Notes: generated by a model not told the origin, from the letters alone. A stretch of DNA of 60,000 nt from Cryptomeria japonica (GCF_030272615.1 NC_081413.1:566015010-566075009); one strand, 5' to 3'. Shown: positions 46,866-58,579, counted from the first letter of the stretch. Numbers and translations: made by a program.

Positions 46866-48495
46866 GCTTAAGTCAGATAACCAAGGACTAAAATACATCT
46901 TTACCCAACCTCACTTAAATCCCAGACAAAGAAGGTGGTTAGAGTTTCTAAGTGAATATGATTTTGAAATTGGATATATTAAGGGAAAAGAAAATAGGGT
47001 GGCAGATGCCTTAAGTAGGAGGAGACACTTGATGACTATAGCAACATTCAAAACCTCTTTCAAAAGGCAAGTAATGGATGAACAAGGACATGACCCATGG
47101 TATGAGCAGGTCAAATTAACTTTAAGACACAACCCGACCGATCCTAAGGTCGAAGGGTATACATTAGATGAAGATGGGTTGCTCAGATACAATAATAGAA
47201 TCTATATTCCTAATTCAGGGAACTTAAGGGAAGTAGTCCTTTCGGAGGCTCATGATGCCCCTTATTCAGGCCACCCAAGAGTTAACAAACTTTATGCAGA
47301 TCTAAAGAAATTATACTTTTGGCAAGGGTTGAAGAGCGATATTGTCAAGTATGTAGCTAAATGTTTGGAGTGTCAAAGAGTAAAGGCAGAACATAGGCAC
47401 CCAGCTGGATTGTTGCAATTGCACGATGTACCTCAACATAAGTGGCAAGTTATTAGCATGGATTTTGTACAAGGGTTACCCATGTCACCTTCTAGGAATG
47501 ATGCAATAATGGTGGTAATTGACAAACTCACTAAGGTGGCACACTTTATACCAGGAAATCTGACGGATGATGCACCCACCTTGGCTAGACGCTTTGTTAA
47601 GGAAATATTTAGGTTGCATGGAATACCAGAGAAAATCATATCAGACAGAGATGCAAGATTCACTTCAAGGTTTTGGACCACTCTTCAATCAGCTCTAGGA
47701 ACTCAACTAAATTTTAGCACCGCATACCATCCGGAAACCGACGGTCAGACAGAAAGGACAAATCAAATTATGGAAGACCTGCTTCGCATGTACTGCATGG
47801 ACCAACAGAGGAAATGGGAAGAGTACCTACCTTTGGTAGAGTTTGCCTACAATAATACATATCAAACATCTTTGGGAATGGCACCTTTTGAAGCTTTGTA
47901 TGGTAGACCATGTCGAACACCTTTGAGTTGGGATAGTCTTGAAGATAGAGTGATTATTGGACCAGATATGTTGAAAGAAATGGAAAGGAAAACTAAGGAA
48001 ATTAGGCAAAGATTGAAGGAAGCCTCAGATAGGCAGAAAAGTTATGCAGACAAAAACAGAACACCAAGGGAGTTTGAGGTAGGAGAGAAAGTCTTCCTAA
48101 GGGTTAGGCCACACAAGAGTTCCATAAGATTTGGGAAAAAGACTAAACTTGCACCTCGTTATGTCGGACCTTTTGAAATATTGGGAAGAATTAATCCAGT
48201 TACTTATCAGTTGGCCTTACCTCCCCAATTGAGCCAAATCCATGATGTCTTCCATGTATCTCTTCTTAAAAAGTATGTACCTGATGAGAAACACATTTTG
48301 AATTGGGATGCTTTACAGGTCCAAGAAATGGGAGGAATAATCATAGAGCCATTCAGAATCTTGGAGAGGTGCCAGTGCCAGTTGTGCAACAGAGAGGTTG
48401 ATCAGTGCAAAGTGTAATGGGACCAGTATGATGAAAAGAATGCCACGTGGGAGGATACTAAGGAGATGCAGCAGTTGTTTCCTTTTTTGTTTTGA
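46793..48495 (+). pseudogene. Element C RNase H end, integrase and chromodomain-like tail
   Basis: After the 1-base insertion the proper frame continues with [40 protein letters not shown] and ENRVADALSRR (RNase H). Integrase zinc domain: H-x5-H in AHDAPYSGHPRVNKLY and C-x2-C in KCLECQRVKAEHRHP. Catalytic residues: Asp in ISMDFVQGLP (47461), Asp in IISDRDARF (47644), Glu in GQTERTNQIM (47752), a D-x35-E spacing. The GPY/F module reads LAPRYVGPFEILGRINPVTY, then IHDVFHVSLLKKYVPD. The tail IIIEPFRILERCQCQL, then KV, stop, WDQYDEKNATWED resembles the chromodomain that guides chromovirus integration; TAA at 48415-48417 replaces an expected CAA. The final stop is at 48493-48495. Catalytic motifs look intact. 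Confidence 0.94.
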
Positions 48496-48556
48496 ACATG
48501 AACTATAAACTCTTTTGAATGCATTTAATAAGTGCATCGGGACGATGCACGGATTA

Positions 48557-48568
48557 AGGGGGGGAGGA
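48557..48568 (+). other. Polypurine tract of element C
   Basis: AAGGGGGGGAGGA directly before the TGTCACAA start of the 3' LTR. Confidence 0.92.
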
Positions 48569-51500
48569 TGTCACAACCCTTCTTTATCACCTTTTGATTT
48601 AAATACAAAACTCTATTATATTTCTTTTGGATAAACTATTGAATGAATATTGTAAAGGAATAAAAAAATAATAATAAATCACACACACACATGGAAAATA
48701 TATATATATATTTTTATTTAAATTCTCTCACCCAAATTAAGGCACATGTTGTAGGAGGAATAAGAAGCTTCTAGAGGCTTCTCCACCACCTTGCATGTAA
48801 CTCCTCCCACTAAGTCTAATCATTTTGCATGAAGGCCAAATTGGGAGAGAATCTCTTTTTTTCAATTAAAAATTAGGTAGTGGAAATTTGAAATTTTTTT
48901 ATATAAAAGATGTACAAGTTTCAAAAAGAGTGGTTGGCTATTCCATAAGAATTTCTTCAAGTAAAATTTTCCTTTGTAGTCAATTTTCATTTCAGCTAAG
49001 ATTTTGTTTGGGAGGACTTCTCTTCAAATTTGGAGGATCAAGGAAGATTCGTAGAGGACTCTACACCATTTTCAAGCACCCAGGTTCTTTTCAAATTTAG
49101 TTTCGTGCATCTTATTCTTGTTGTAGATTAGATTTGATTAAATTATTTAGGATGAGAATGAGACTCATTTGTTTCAGATTCTTGATAAAAAAAAAATTAG
49201 TTTCAGTTTTTATAAGAAGTAGATTAAATGGTTTAGGAGATTAGAGTCATTTGATGAGAATTAGATTCATTGTTTTTTTTAGATTTATGATAAAAATTAG
49301 ATCCATTCATTTCAAATTTTGATAAGAATTAGATTCATCCAGATTAAATCGTTAAAATATCTTATTAAGTTTTGATTTGAAGAACTAATTCAGAACTACC
49401 TTTATCTCCTTTCTCCAGAATCTTTTCTCTAGTTATTGATTTAAAATCTGAAATGTATTCTTTCTCTGGTTATTGTTTTAAAGTCTGAATGTATTCTTTT
49501 CTCTAGTTATTGATATAAAAACTGAAATGTATTCTTTCTCTGGTTATTGTTTTAAAGTCTGAAATGTATTCTTTTCTCTAGTTATTGATTTAAAATCTGA
49601 AGTGTATTCATTTGTCTGGTTATTGTTTTAAAGTCTGAAATGTATTCTTTTCTCTAGTTATTGATTTAAAGTCTGAAATGTATTCTTTTCTCTGGTTATT
49701 GATTTAAAGTCTGAAATGTATATTTGAAAGGATCTCGCTGTAATCAACCTCTCTAAGATTTCTCATCTTCTGGTTCTCTAAATCCTCTGTAGAAATACGT
49801 TTAACATTTCCCCTTTGTGAAAGATTTTCCCTATGTGTATAAATAAATTATCTCTTTCTCTGTGAATAGATCTCCCTGTGTGAAGAACAAAAGAAATGAA
49901 AAAAAAAAAAAAAAGAAGAAGAAGAACCTCTATGGTTACTGCTTCATTGTATTGTGTCCCTGAAATTTAATCTGTAATTATTATTATTATTTCTAACAAA
50001 CCTGTTATCTACCCTTCTCTGAGTGATTCCAATAATTTAAAAATGCAATACTCCTGCATCAAAAATAATAATATATATAAAAACATATATATTTATATAC
50101 ATATATATATATATATATATATAAAAGAAAAAAAGGGAAATCATTCAAACTTTAAGAAAAATCCCCCTAAACCTCCGTAACGCACGACGTTTAACGCAAA
50201 AGGACGTTGGCATGCAGGACGGTTACATTGTAACCGTTGCAGGGGTACGGAGGGGCCCGCGGGTCTCCTCATCTCTGCGGACCTGTGCATGAAGGGCCGC
50301 AGGGGTGATGGGACCCGTGGTCCCCACCCCGCACCCTATTTACTGCCCAAAGTAAAACAAGTTATTTAATTAAAAAAAAAATTTCCCTTTCTAATTTGTA
50401 AATTGAAATTTTAATTTTGGGGTTTTTTTTTTTTTTCAATATATATAAATTAATACTCTATGTCAATTACTATTGGTTATTTAGTTAAAAAAAAATTTTA
50501 GTTTGATAGTAATGGCATTTAGGAAATAATGAATTTTTTTTAGTGTAAACTTTAAGATATCGTATTTCGACTTAGAAAAAAAATTGGGCTAATATGTAGC
50601 AAGTTCATAATTAAATTATCCTTCGTAAGTTTTAAAATTGTAGACTATATTCTCTTAAAATTAAGTTACTCAACCCATTAAGAATCATTGGGAGACTTGA
50701 TTGGTCTTTAATTAATACAAATGCTTAAATTTAATCGTTATTTTGGACTCGTCAAATCTTCTTATGTCATGCAAATTTCTCATAGATTAATTGCTTTCAT
50801 TAATGGTTCATAGCATGCGAATTATTTATGGAATAATTACATCTTTCATGCAATTACTATTATGCAAGTTTCGTGATGGTCATTATTATGCAAATTACAC
50901 TTCAAGTAGTTATTTCAATTATTTACGCTTTCATTTTTGTTATTCGTAGTTAGAAAACTAAACAAAGGAAGTTGGAAAACCAAAACCTAGCAGTGTTCGG
51001 TATATATGGTGCCTCTGGGTCACGCTTACGGGTAATGCCGTCGTGTTGAACTACTGCACTTAACGCCTAATAAAGCTGCATTAACGACGTCTGTGGCATC
51101 GTCCCTATAAATCGTCGGGGAGTAATAAGGGACATTTGGAAGTTAAAATCCAAGGGGCAGGTAATCCCTCTTGGATTGATAATTTAATAAGATAATTTTT
51201 AAATGATTTTCACATCCGTTGAGATACACCATAGTAAACCCCTTTTTAAGGATGGTCAAGTTAAATACCCTCATGAAATTTACTTTCTTTATTTATTTAT
51301 TTCATCTTGAAGGGATATTGGTGATTTGCAATTGGGTGACGCTCATGATAAGTATTAGGGTCTAGTTATTTTTTTTAGGCCACAAGCAATAGGCCATTTT
51401 GAGCCTTCGCTTAAGCACTACCATCGTGGGTAGCAACCGCAGAGAAACTGTCTGGGACACTAACCCTAGAAAGGGTTGCGTACCCACAAATCAGTTTACA

Positions 51501-52104
51501 TCAAACCATAGATTAGAAAATAGAACTACATATTTTACGCCTTGATCCCGTGCCGAAGCGGGTATGTAGGTAGTCTTGGGATGGAGTTGTCCCTCGTACT
51601 CAGGCGTTCGTGGGTGGGGTCTAGGCTTGGTTGAGTAAGAATCCTAATTGAAAAATAAGATAATCAATTTAATTCAATGCATACTCGGAGGGAATCCTGA
51701 GGCTTTAAGCCAAATTCCGAGGCGGAATTCAAGCTTGTATTATTTTTAATTACTCCTAAGGACGGCGACCTCGGTGCATTCTTGTTAGAAGAATGTAGTA
51801 CTTAGTGAGTGGCTCAGGACCCAAATGGTCCCGATGAGTCTAAGTCTCTGGCCAGAGCATCTCCTATCCCGTTTGGATGGATGCCTACCCCGGTATGGGT
51901 AGATGCCTATCCCATATTGGATAGATGGAATATTACGTCCCGTATGGACAATTGCCTAACCCGTATGGTTAGAAGCTCATCCCAAATGGATGAATGCCTA
52001 ATCCTAAGTGGATGGATGCCCAGAGTATGCAATTGAATAAAACATAATGAAAAAAAAAAATAATACTCAATTTTTGTGGAAATCAATTTTGGTGGGTTAT
52101 TTCA
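48569..52104 (+). repeat. 3' LTR of element C
   Basis: Same organisation as 40153-43724. Differences are few: changes at CG steps, length changes in A/T runs and microsatellites, and a deletion of about 22 bp near 51694 that removes one mini-hairpin present at 43290-43306 in the 5' LTR. Confidence 0.95.
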
Positions 52105-52935
52105 AATGGTTATTGAAGACTTTGGAGGTTTTTAAGAAGTGACTTCCTTTTATTGAGGAATGTGACAATGATTAGGATAAGATTAGGCTAATTAGAAAGA
52201 GTTAGAAGAATCTAGAAGGGATTTAGGCATGCAAGTGGATTTTGTAGGAGAATGCAAGTGGGAGGAATTTTGGGATTTTCTATTAAAATAAAATCATTTA
52301 TTTCAATTAAATGGTATAATTTGCATTTGGATAGATATTTAAATAAAAATTAATTTATTTAAATGTGAATGTGAATGTGAATTTGATTTAAATAAATCTT
52401 AATTTATTTACATGAGAAAAAGGAAGATAAAGCATTAAATGCTTGAAGACTTTGAGGGAAACCATTGAAGGCTTAAGAAGACTCTAGAAATAAGCCATTA
52501 AGTTTGAAGACTTTAAGGGAAACCATTAAAGGCTTAAGAAGACTCTAGAAAGAAGCCATTTTAAGTTTGAAGACTTCAAGGGAAGCCATTAAAGGTTTCA
52601 AGTGGGTGAGGATAAATAGGATTTTAAATAAATAATTTATTTATTTAAAATAGTTGTGCAACTTGCATTTGTAGGAAAATGCAAGTGGATGGAGGATAAA
52701 GGTGATTTAAATAAATGTTAATTTTTAAATGTGAGAGATGAGATTTATTTAAATGTGAGAGAAGATTTAATTAAAAAAATATGATTTATTTATTTAATTA
52801 ATGATCTAAATTTGGTTAAGTGAATTGAATCAAATAAATTAAATAATTTATTTAATTAATTATTGATCAATGGTTAAATAATCAAATAAATACTAAGTAT
52901 TCATTTAATTAAGTGGACAGATTTATGTGTCTACA

Positions 52936-53191
52936 ATATATATATATTACTTGTCTCTATCACCTCCTTTATCTCTCATTTGTGCCCCTCTATCTCTATC
53001 TTCTCATCTCTCCCCCTCCCTCTCTATCCATATCTCATTATCTCTATCTCTCTCTTATCCAATCCATCTATCCTAGTCTCTCCATATATTTATCTTTTTA
53101 TCTCTATCTCCCCCTCATTTATTGCCTCCATCTTTCTATCCTTATTTCTCTATCTTATTCTCCCTTTCTGCTTTCATCTCTCCCCTTGTAT

Positions 53192-53230
<39 letters not shown>

Positions 53231-53841
53231 TACCTTTATTTACCTATATCTCTCCAGCTCTCTAGCACTCTTTCTATACCTACCTTTTTCCTATCCCTCT
53301 CTCCCTCTCCCTCTCCCTCTTTCTATATTGAGCTATTTTTCCTTCTCTCCACCTATTCTACTCTATCTACGTCTACCTATCTCTCTTCATCTTTCCCTAT
53401 CTTCTCTCTCTCCTTTATCTTCCCCCCTTTCTATCACTTCCTCCCTCTCTCTCCACATCTCCCCATACCCTGCTCCCTCCTTATCCACCCTGTCTATCTC
53501 TATCTCATTCTCTTCCAACATATCTCTATATCTCTCTTTCTCTTCTCATATATCTCCATCCCTCTCTATTTGTCTCTCTACTTCTCTTTAATTTTTAATC
53601 TCTCTCTCTCTCCCTCCATCTCTTTCTCTTCTCATATATCTCCATCCCTCTCTATTTGTCCCTCTACTTCTCTTTAATTGTTAATCTCTCTCTCCCTCCA
53701 TCTATTTGTTTTCCTATTCTTATCCCCCTTCATCTCTAAACATGTCTCCCTCTCTATCCATGCATCTCTCGATGTCTCTTCCCAGACATATATTTATATC
53801 TATATCTATTTTCCTCTCTGTCTCTATCTCTTAATATTTAT

Positions 53842-53938
<97 letters not shown>

Positions 53939-53943
53939 ATGTA
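52936..53943 (+). repeat. Pyrimidine-rich low-complexity tract flanking element B
   Basis: Begins with the right part of the split AT microsatellite, then ATTACTTGTCTCTATCACCT (52948-52967), then about 900 bp of CTCTATCTCTC-like DNA with pure CT runs at about 53195-53228 and 53844-53933. Two long plus-strand open frames here (52913-53677 and 52980-53591) consist of Ser, Leu, Tyr, Pro and Ile and follow from the composition; they are not genes. Parts match the reverse complement of the purine-rich tract of element D. Confidence 0.9.
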
Positions 53944-54100
53944 ACATGAGCCTATTAGTAATGGAGATTGGTTATCTTCTCAATTAAGAGTTTTTGTTGC
54001 AATCATGTTAGGATCCTTGTAAGTGGATGCATAGTTGATTTCAATCTATCACTTGTCCATTGAGGCCTTTGTTGCAAAAATAACATCATTTTCTAAATAA
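53944..54100. other. Short unique stretch
   Basis: Non-repetitive sequence between the CT run and the dispersed repeat; nothing recognised. Confidence 0.3.
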
Positions 54101-54203
54101 TCTACCAATTGAACTCATGCACTACACAATCGTATGCAAATAAATTTTTTTTTCCCCTCATTTACCTTCCACACCCCTTCAGCATACCCATTGCACACCA
54201 AGG

Positions 54204-54208
<5 letters not shown>
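54101..54208 (+). repeat. Dispersed repeat copy 1 (pair with 55568-55675)
   Basis: Contains CCAATTGAACTCATGCACTA near its start and AGCATACCCATTGCACACCA at 54181-54200. The second copy at 55568-55675 has CCAATTGACCCCATGTACTA and AGCATACCCATTGCACACCA. Each lies just after a pyrimidine-rich tract. Confidence 0.75.

Positions 54209-54239
<31 letters not shown>
54209..54239. repeat. (TA)n microsatellite
   Basis: Unbroken TA run directly after dispersed repeat copy 1. Confidence 0.95.
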
Positions 54240-54242
<3 letters not shown>

Positions 54243-55400
54243 TATGAGAGACATAAATATTCTCTATCATCTATTGCATAGGGTCAGGAAACAGTACTAT
54301 GATTTTTTGGAAGGAAACATTTAGTTACATCGGTTAAAACACCCAAGAAAGGGACAACCGCAGAATGTTTAAGAGTTAATTGTCATGTCATTTATTGACA
54401 TTAACATTGTAAATATGTAGCCTGATGGTAGTCATTTCATTGTTGCTTTAGCTAATTTATTGAATCTAATAAATTGACCATTACAAATGTTCATGAGTAA
54501 TAAGTTTCGATTCATCATAATTTGAACCAAATTCATGGTATTATAAACACACGAAGGAAAATAGATCTATAATGTTCTATATAGGAAATAAATAGATGAG
54601 ATTATTAAATGAAACTAAGTAGATGATAGTCGTAATTCCATATCTCAGCCTAGTTATGTGTTCAACCAAGGCCAAAAAATGAATGAATTAAATATATTAT
54701 TTTTAGTACGTTGGATGGGAACAACTCAAATTGACGTATGCTATTTTAATAATTTAACTCTAGTTTAAAAAATATATAATTTATAAACAAGTGTCACTCA
54801 TGATTTGTTCACTGTTATTTATTCTTCCTTTATTAGGGTATATTTTCACTTTAAAATATATCTATGAAAATTAATTACTTAAGATTAATTTTATAAAATT
54901 TTGATAATGTGGTTAAATGATTTTTATATGAATTTTTTAAAATAATATTATAGTTTAAAATTAATTATAAATTAAACTATAATGATATAATTTTATTTAT
55001 TATTTCATATAATATTTTATTTAATATAAATTATGTATATTGTGTTGAAATATATAATTAATAAATAATATACATATTATATATTGCAAATTAAATTGTA
55101 TTATTATATAAAATATTATATAATGTAAATTATTAAATTTATTTCTACAATAATAATATAAGTTTTATATTTTGATTGATTGAAAATAACTCCTATTGAG
55201 TTAATTGGGTTTTTCATGATGATTTTTACTTGAGTTTTATCATTGGTCACCTTTAAATATAATAGGCCTTGTATTAACAATATTATAGATATATATTATA
55301 ACAGATATTATATTCTAAACTTATTATAGAATATATTACACATTAATAAATATAATTACTATATAATATATTTTAACATAGTAAAAATTAAATTATATTG
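54240..55400. other. Very AT-rich intergenic sequence
   Basis: Dominated by TAATATAATTTATTATA words, especially 54730-55390. No gene or defined repeat was recognised. Confidence 0.5.
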
Positions 55401-55675
55401 TCTCTTGGACCTCCTTTCTCTCACACTTTTACCATGTCTAGCTTTATCTTCTTATATCTCCCTCCCCCTCTCTATCTACATCTCATTATCTCTCTCTTAT
55501 TTGCTCCATCTCTCCATCTATATTTCTCGAGCTCTCTATCTATGTATACATTATTTTCTAAAGGGAGTGCCAATTGACCCCATGTACTACACAAATAAAT
55601 GTAACTAATAGACCAAAAGTTGTCCAAATTAGCCTTCTAAACCTCTTTAGCATACCCATTGCACACCAAAGTGCG
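55401..55675 (+). repeat. Short pyrimidine-rich tract plus dispersed repeat copy 2
   Basis: 55430-55545 repeats the style and words of the long tract (CCCCTCTCTATCTACATCTC then ATTATCTCT; compare CCATATCTCATTATCTCT near 53027). It is followed at 55568-55675 by the second copy of the repeat seen at 54101-54208. Together they look like a second, shorter copy of the same composite unit. Confidence 0.65.
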
Positions 55676-55829
55676 ATTGCTAGTTAACATAATTCAAATT
55701 AATGAAAAGAAATACTATTCTCTTCTTGTTTGACCTTCTATTAATTATACTATTAAAAATTTCATCATAATCAAGAGACAAAATAATTAGTTTTTTCGTT
55801 TAAGACTCTAATACTATATATTTCATTTG

Positions 55830-56352
55830 CAAATAATTTACAATTACTATTTTCAATCATATTTGAGAGCATTCATATCATTCAATTATTGTGACCTGTT
55901 CAAATAAGTTTAGCGGGCACAGAGACGAATTAACAAGACAATTTAATTCAGTAAAGTTTAATTAATAGAAGAATATTCCTTCCCATTTAAATATTGTCCA
56001 GATTGAGTCTTTTATTTTAGTCTTCCATGGTTGTTGAATGTCCAGATATCACGAATCTTTCTACGCTTTTAATACAATGACAAATAATTTACAATTACTA
56101 TTTTCAATTATATTCGAGAGCATTCATATCATTCAATTATTAATTAGTTTAGCAAGTAGAGAAATGAATTAACAAGACAATTTAATTCAGTAAAGTTTAA
56201 TTAAGGCTGAGAGATCGCCATCAACCAATCTTAAAAATCTTTTGTTGTGGAATATTCCTCCCCATTTAAATATTGTTCAAACTGAGTCTTTTATTTTAGT
56301 CTTCCATGGTTGTTGAACGTTGAGATATCACCAATCTTTCTACGCTTTTAAT
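55830..56352 (+). repeat. Tandem direct duplication of about 245-270 bp
   Basis: Unit 1 (about 55830-56074) and unit 2 (about 56081-56352) share CAAATAATTTACAATTACTA, GAGAGCATTCATATCATTCA, AATTAACAAGACAATTTAAT, TTTAGTCTTCCATGGTTGTT and CTTTCTACGCTTTTAATA in the same order. Unit 2 has an extra segment of about 40 bp (GCTGAGAGATCGCCATCAAC). A poor third copy may follow to about 56520. Confidence 0.88.
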
Positions 56353-56529
56353 ATTATAATTTTTGTCTTGATGTTTTTATTAATGATGAAGATATCCCTA
56401 TCCACCAATTTTAAAGAACTTGTTCACAAAATAAATAAAAGTAATAATATAGAATGACAATAAATATTTTTTGATCGAGTCTTTCATCTTAGTACGCTTT
56501 TGCCAGTCATTGGACATAACGATTAGCAC

Positions 56530-57045
56530 GAAGGTAATTTTAAGTTGACGAAACAAAGGAAATCTAGCATAACAATCCTTCTTCAATTCACTCTCCTACA
56601 AAACAAGAATATCAAAGTCTCATTATTACATATTATGATCTACAAATATCCACCTGTTGACTACTTCAATGATTATCTTGAGAGACTTTGTTTCCAACCA
56701 ACTAACAAGCATGAACTGCCACACATGAATCCTTGACCTTTTCTTACTCTTCATTAACTACAACATCAAGTTGTTAATGTGTACAAAAAAAAGGTAAATC
56801 TACTTCATATCATAATAATATTTATCAAATTACATGTAAGATTAATGTGAATAAATCACACAGCATGATTACTTCATCATTAATCATATTTCTAGTAAAA
56901 AGGGAACATATGTGGGTAGGTTCATGTCATTTTATCAAGTCTTTAGAAACACAAAAAGGATCAACTTTTAACAGAGTTTTAGGACTCAGACAATATGTAG
57001 ACCTTTGCTAAGCTTAGTAAAAACATGGAAAATATAGACAAAACT
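56530..57045. other. AT-rich sequence, nothing recognised
   Basis: No gene, repeat or RNA gene seen on either strand. Confidence 0.4.
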
Positions 57046-58330
57046 AAACCATTATATAGACTCATCAACCATCTCCTAGCTTCTCTTATACATCTCCTCA
57101 ATTTTATGGTTTAGGAACTTCTGGATTTCCTTTAGCTCCATTGCAACATTGTTCTCATTTCTCTAGAACACTTTCTTACTCAAGTCATTCAACTTCCCCT
57201 CAACTTTATCCCAATTCTCTAATTTATTAGCCATATTTCTTGTAGCTTCCTAGACACATACGTCCTTCTCCTCCATAGCTCCTTTGTCCATACTAGCACC
57301 AGCCTTTAGCCATAGCCTCAAGTTTGTTGATCTTCCCAATAGCCACATAAAAATATGATAAAAGCCATTTAATGACCAGGTCCTGCCACTCAACGCTTTC
57401 CTCCAAGTTTAATACCTTTGAGTCCAAGTTCGGAGGGCTTGTCTTGGTGTTGGAGGGCTAGTCTTGGTGTTGTGGATCTCTAACTAGGGGGAAATAGGGC
57501 AACCTCCTTAGTAGCTATAGGGGAATAGTCTGATTCTAATTCATAGGACATGGAATCCTCATACCCATCCTCTTCATTGAACTCCAACACCTCCACATCC
57601 TTAGGAAGTCGATTAGGAGAGGTATTCTATTTTTTTTCTCTGATGGGATTAAAGCGTGTAGGGACAATATAAGTTTTCTAAGAGGAGCCAAGATAGGGGT
57701 TGGCTTTTGCAATGGGGCACTAGAGAGCTCAACCACAAGATTTAAGTTCGGCAAGGGGCCAAGAGAATTTGATAGGGACCCACTGGAAGGGGTTAAAGCA
57801 AGGTGAAAGTTATAAAGTCTAAGAATTAACCCTTGATGGAGGGGAAGATAATTTTTAAACTCAGCTCTTGTAATAGATTGAGATAATGAAGAACAAACCC
57901 AGTAAGAAAAAATCATCCTTATACCATGTACATGAGGTGGTTTAACATTAAGAAAAGCTAGGTATGAAATCTTTTAAAATGTCCATCCAGAGTGAAAAAC
58001 TTCATCAGCAAGAGGGCAATATCTTTCCAAATTAGCTCTTCTTTGTTATACCCAGCTTATAACCTGGAAACACCTTCTTCCTAACTTGAAAAATCACTTG
58101 AATTCCTCTTTATAGAACCCTTTCAATTTCTTGGGGAAGGTTATTCCATCCTACAAAAGCCCAGTGATGGCGACAATAAAATCTAGAGCAACTCTAAAGG
58201 CAACCTTTCCAATTTTTACCTCCTCCTTTTGCCAAGCCTAGGTTAAAACCACGCATGCCTTCAACATAACTATCCAGGTTCCCTTTAACCTCTTTTTTCT
58301 ATATAGATGGCATTACTTTTGAATTCATCA
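57046..58330 (-). pseudogene. Decayed coding sequence, possibly LINE ORF1-like (Gag-type)
   Basis: The minus strand reads protein-like segments in changing frames: LERYCPLADEVFHSGWTF and SYLAFLNVKPPHVHG (about 58020-57915), PTPILAPLRKLILSL (about 57700), NRLPKDVEVLEFNEEDGYED then SMSYELESDYSPIATKEVAL (57610-57500), LNLEESVEWQDLVIKWLLSY, and a coiled-coil end NMANKLENWDKVEGKLNDLS with MELKEIQKFLNHKIEEMYKR (57240-57075). An acidic linker and C-terminal coiled coil fit a plant LINE ORF1 or a nucleocapsid-like protein, and the strand is the same as the LINE ORF2 to the right. However it lies downstream, not upstream, of that ORF2. The assignment is weak. Confidence 0.35.
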
Positions 58331-58579
58331 CACGAATTAGGTTTAGTTTGTATTAGGTCCCCTCCCATCGCAATCACAAAGACCTTGAGAGTAAAAATCA
58401 TGTAGAGAGAGTGAAAACCAATAGTTTGAGCATGACAACACTTACGAGAGAAGGGTTTTTCAAAGAGACATCTGCCACCAAAACAGAAAAAGAGTAACCA
58501 AAAGTGACAAAAATAATTAAAAGGTGGGCCTTGGATTATACTCCATCATAAATCTTTATGTCCTCAGAGATCACCACAT

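Larger units (their letters stand above)
40153..52104 (+). mobile_element. LTR retrotransposon C: Ty3/gypsy chromovirus with 3.5-kb LTRs, nested in element B
   Basis: LTRs 40153-43724 and 48569-52104 (3,572 and 3,536 bp) with TG...CA ends, AATGG duplications, an initiator Met primer site at 43727 and a purine tract at 48557-48568. The 4.84-kb interior holds one gag-pol frame in the order Gag, protease, reverse transcriptase, RNase H, integrase and a C-terminal chromodomain-like tail, the order of plant chromoviruses. Very long LTRs recall the Tekay/Del group (inference). The LTRs are very similar, so the insertion is the most recent in this window, but three stops, one 1-base frameshift and a late stop disable this copy. 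Confidence 0.96.
24975..52935 (-). mobile_element. LTR retrotransposon B: Tat-like Ty3/gypsy element (minus strand), decayed, interrupted by element C
   Basis: The LTRs (24975-26600; 39372-40152 plus 52110-52935) have TG...CA ends and are flanked by ATATA at 24970-24974 and 52936-52940. On the minus strand the order is LTR, unusual primer site, long leader, gag, protease, spacer, reverse transcriptase, RNase H plus a second RNase H, integrase, 3' region, purine tract, LTR. The pol order and the extra RNase H with a WKLYFDGS start point to the Tat (Ogre/Retand) branch of Ty3/gypsy; the branch call rests on recalled family features. Without element C it is about 16.0 kb. Every ORF is broken, so it cannot move on its own. 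Confidence 0.92.
39372..52935 (-). repeat. 5' LTR of element B, interrupted by element C
   Basis: 39372-40152 and 52110-52935 together give about 1.6 kb matching 24975-26600. The break carries AATGG on both sides of element C (40148-40152 and 52105-52109), showing that C jumped into a finished LTR. Confidence 0.93.

Noticed and set aside
52913-53677. 254-codon plus-strand open frame, possible membrane protein
   Set aside because: Ser/Leu/Tyr/Pro/Ile composition follows from CTCTAT repeats; a second long frame overlaps it out of phase with the same composition.
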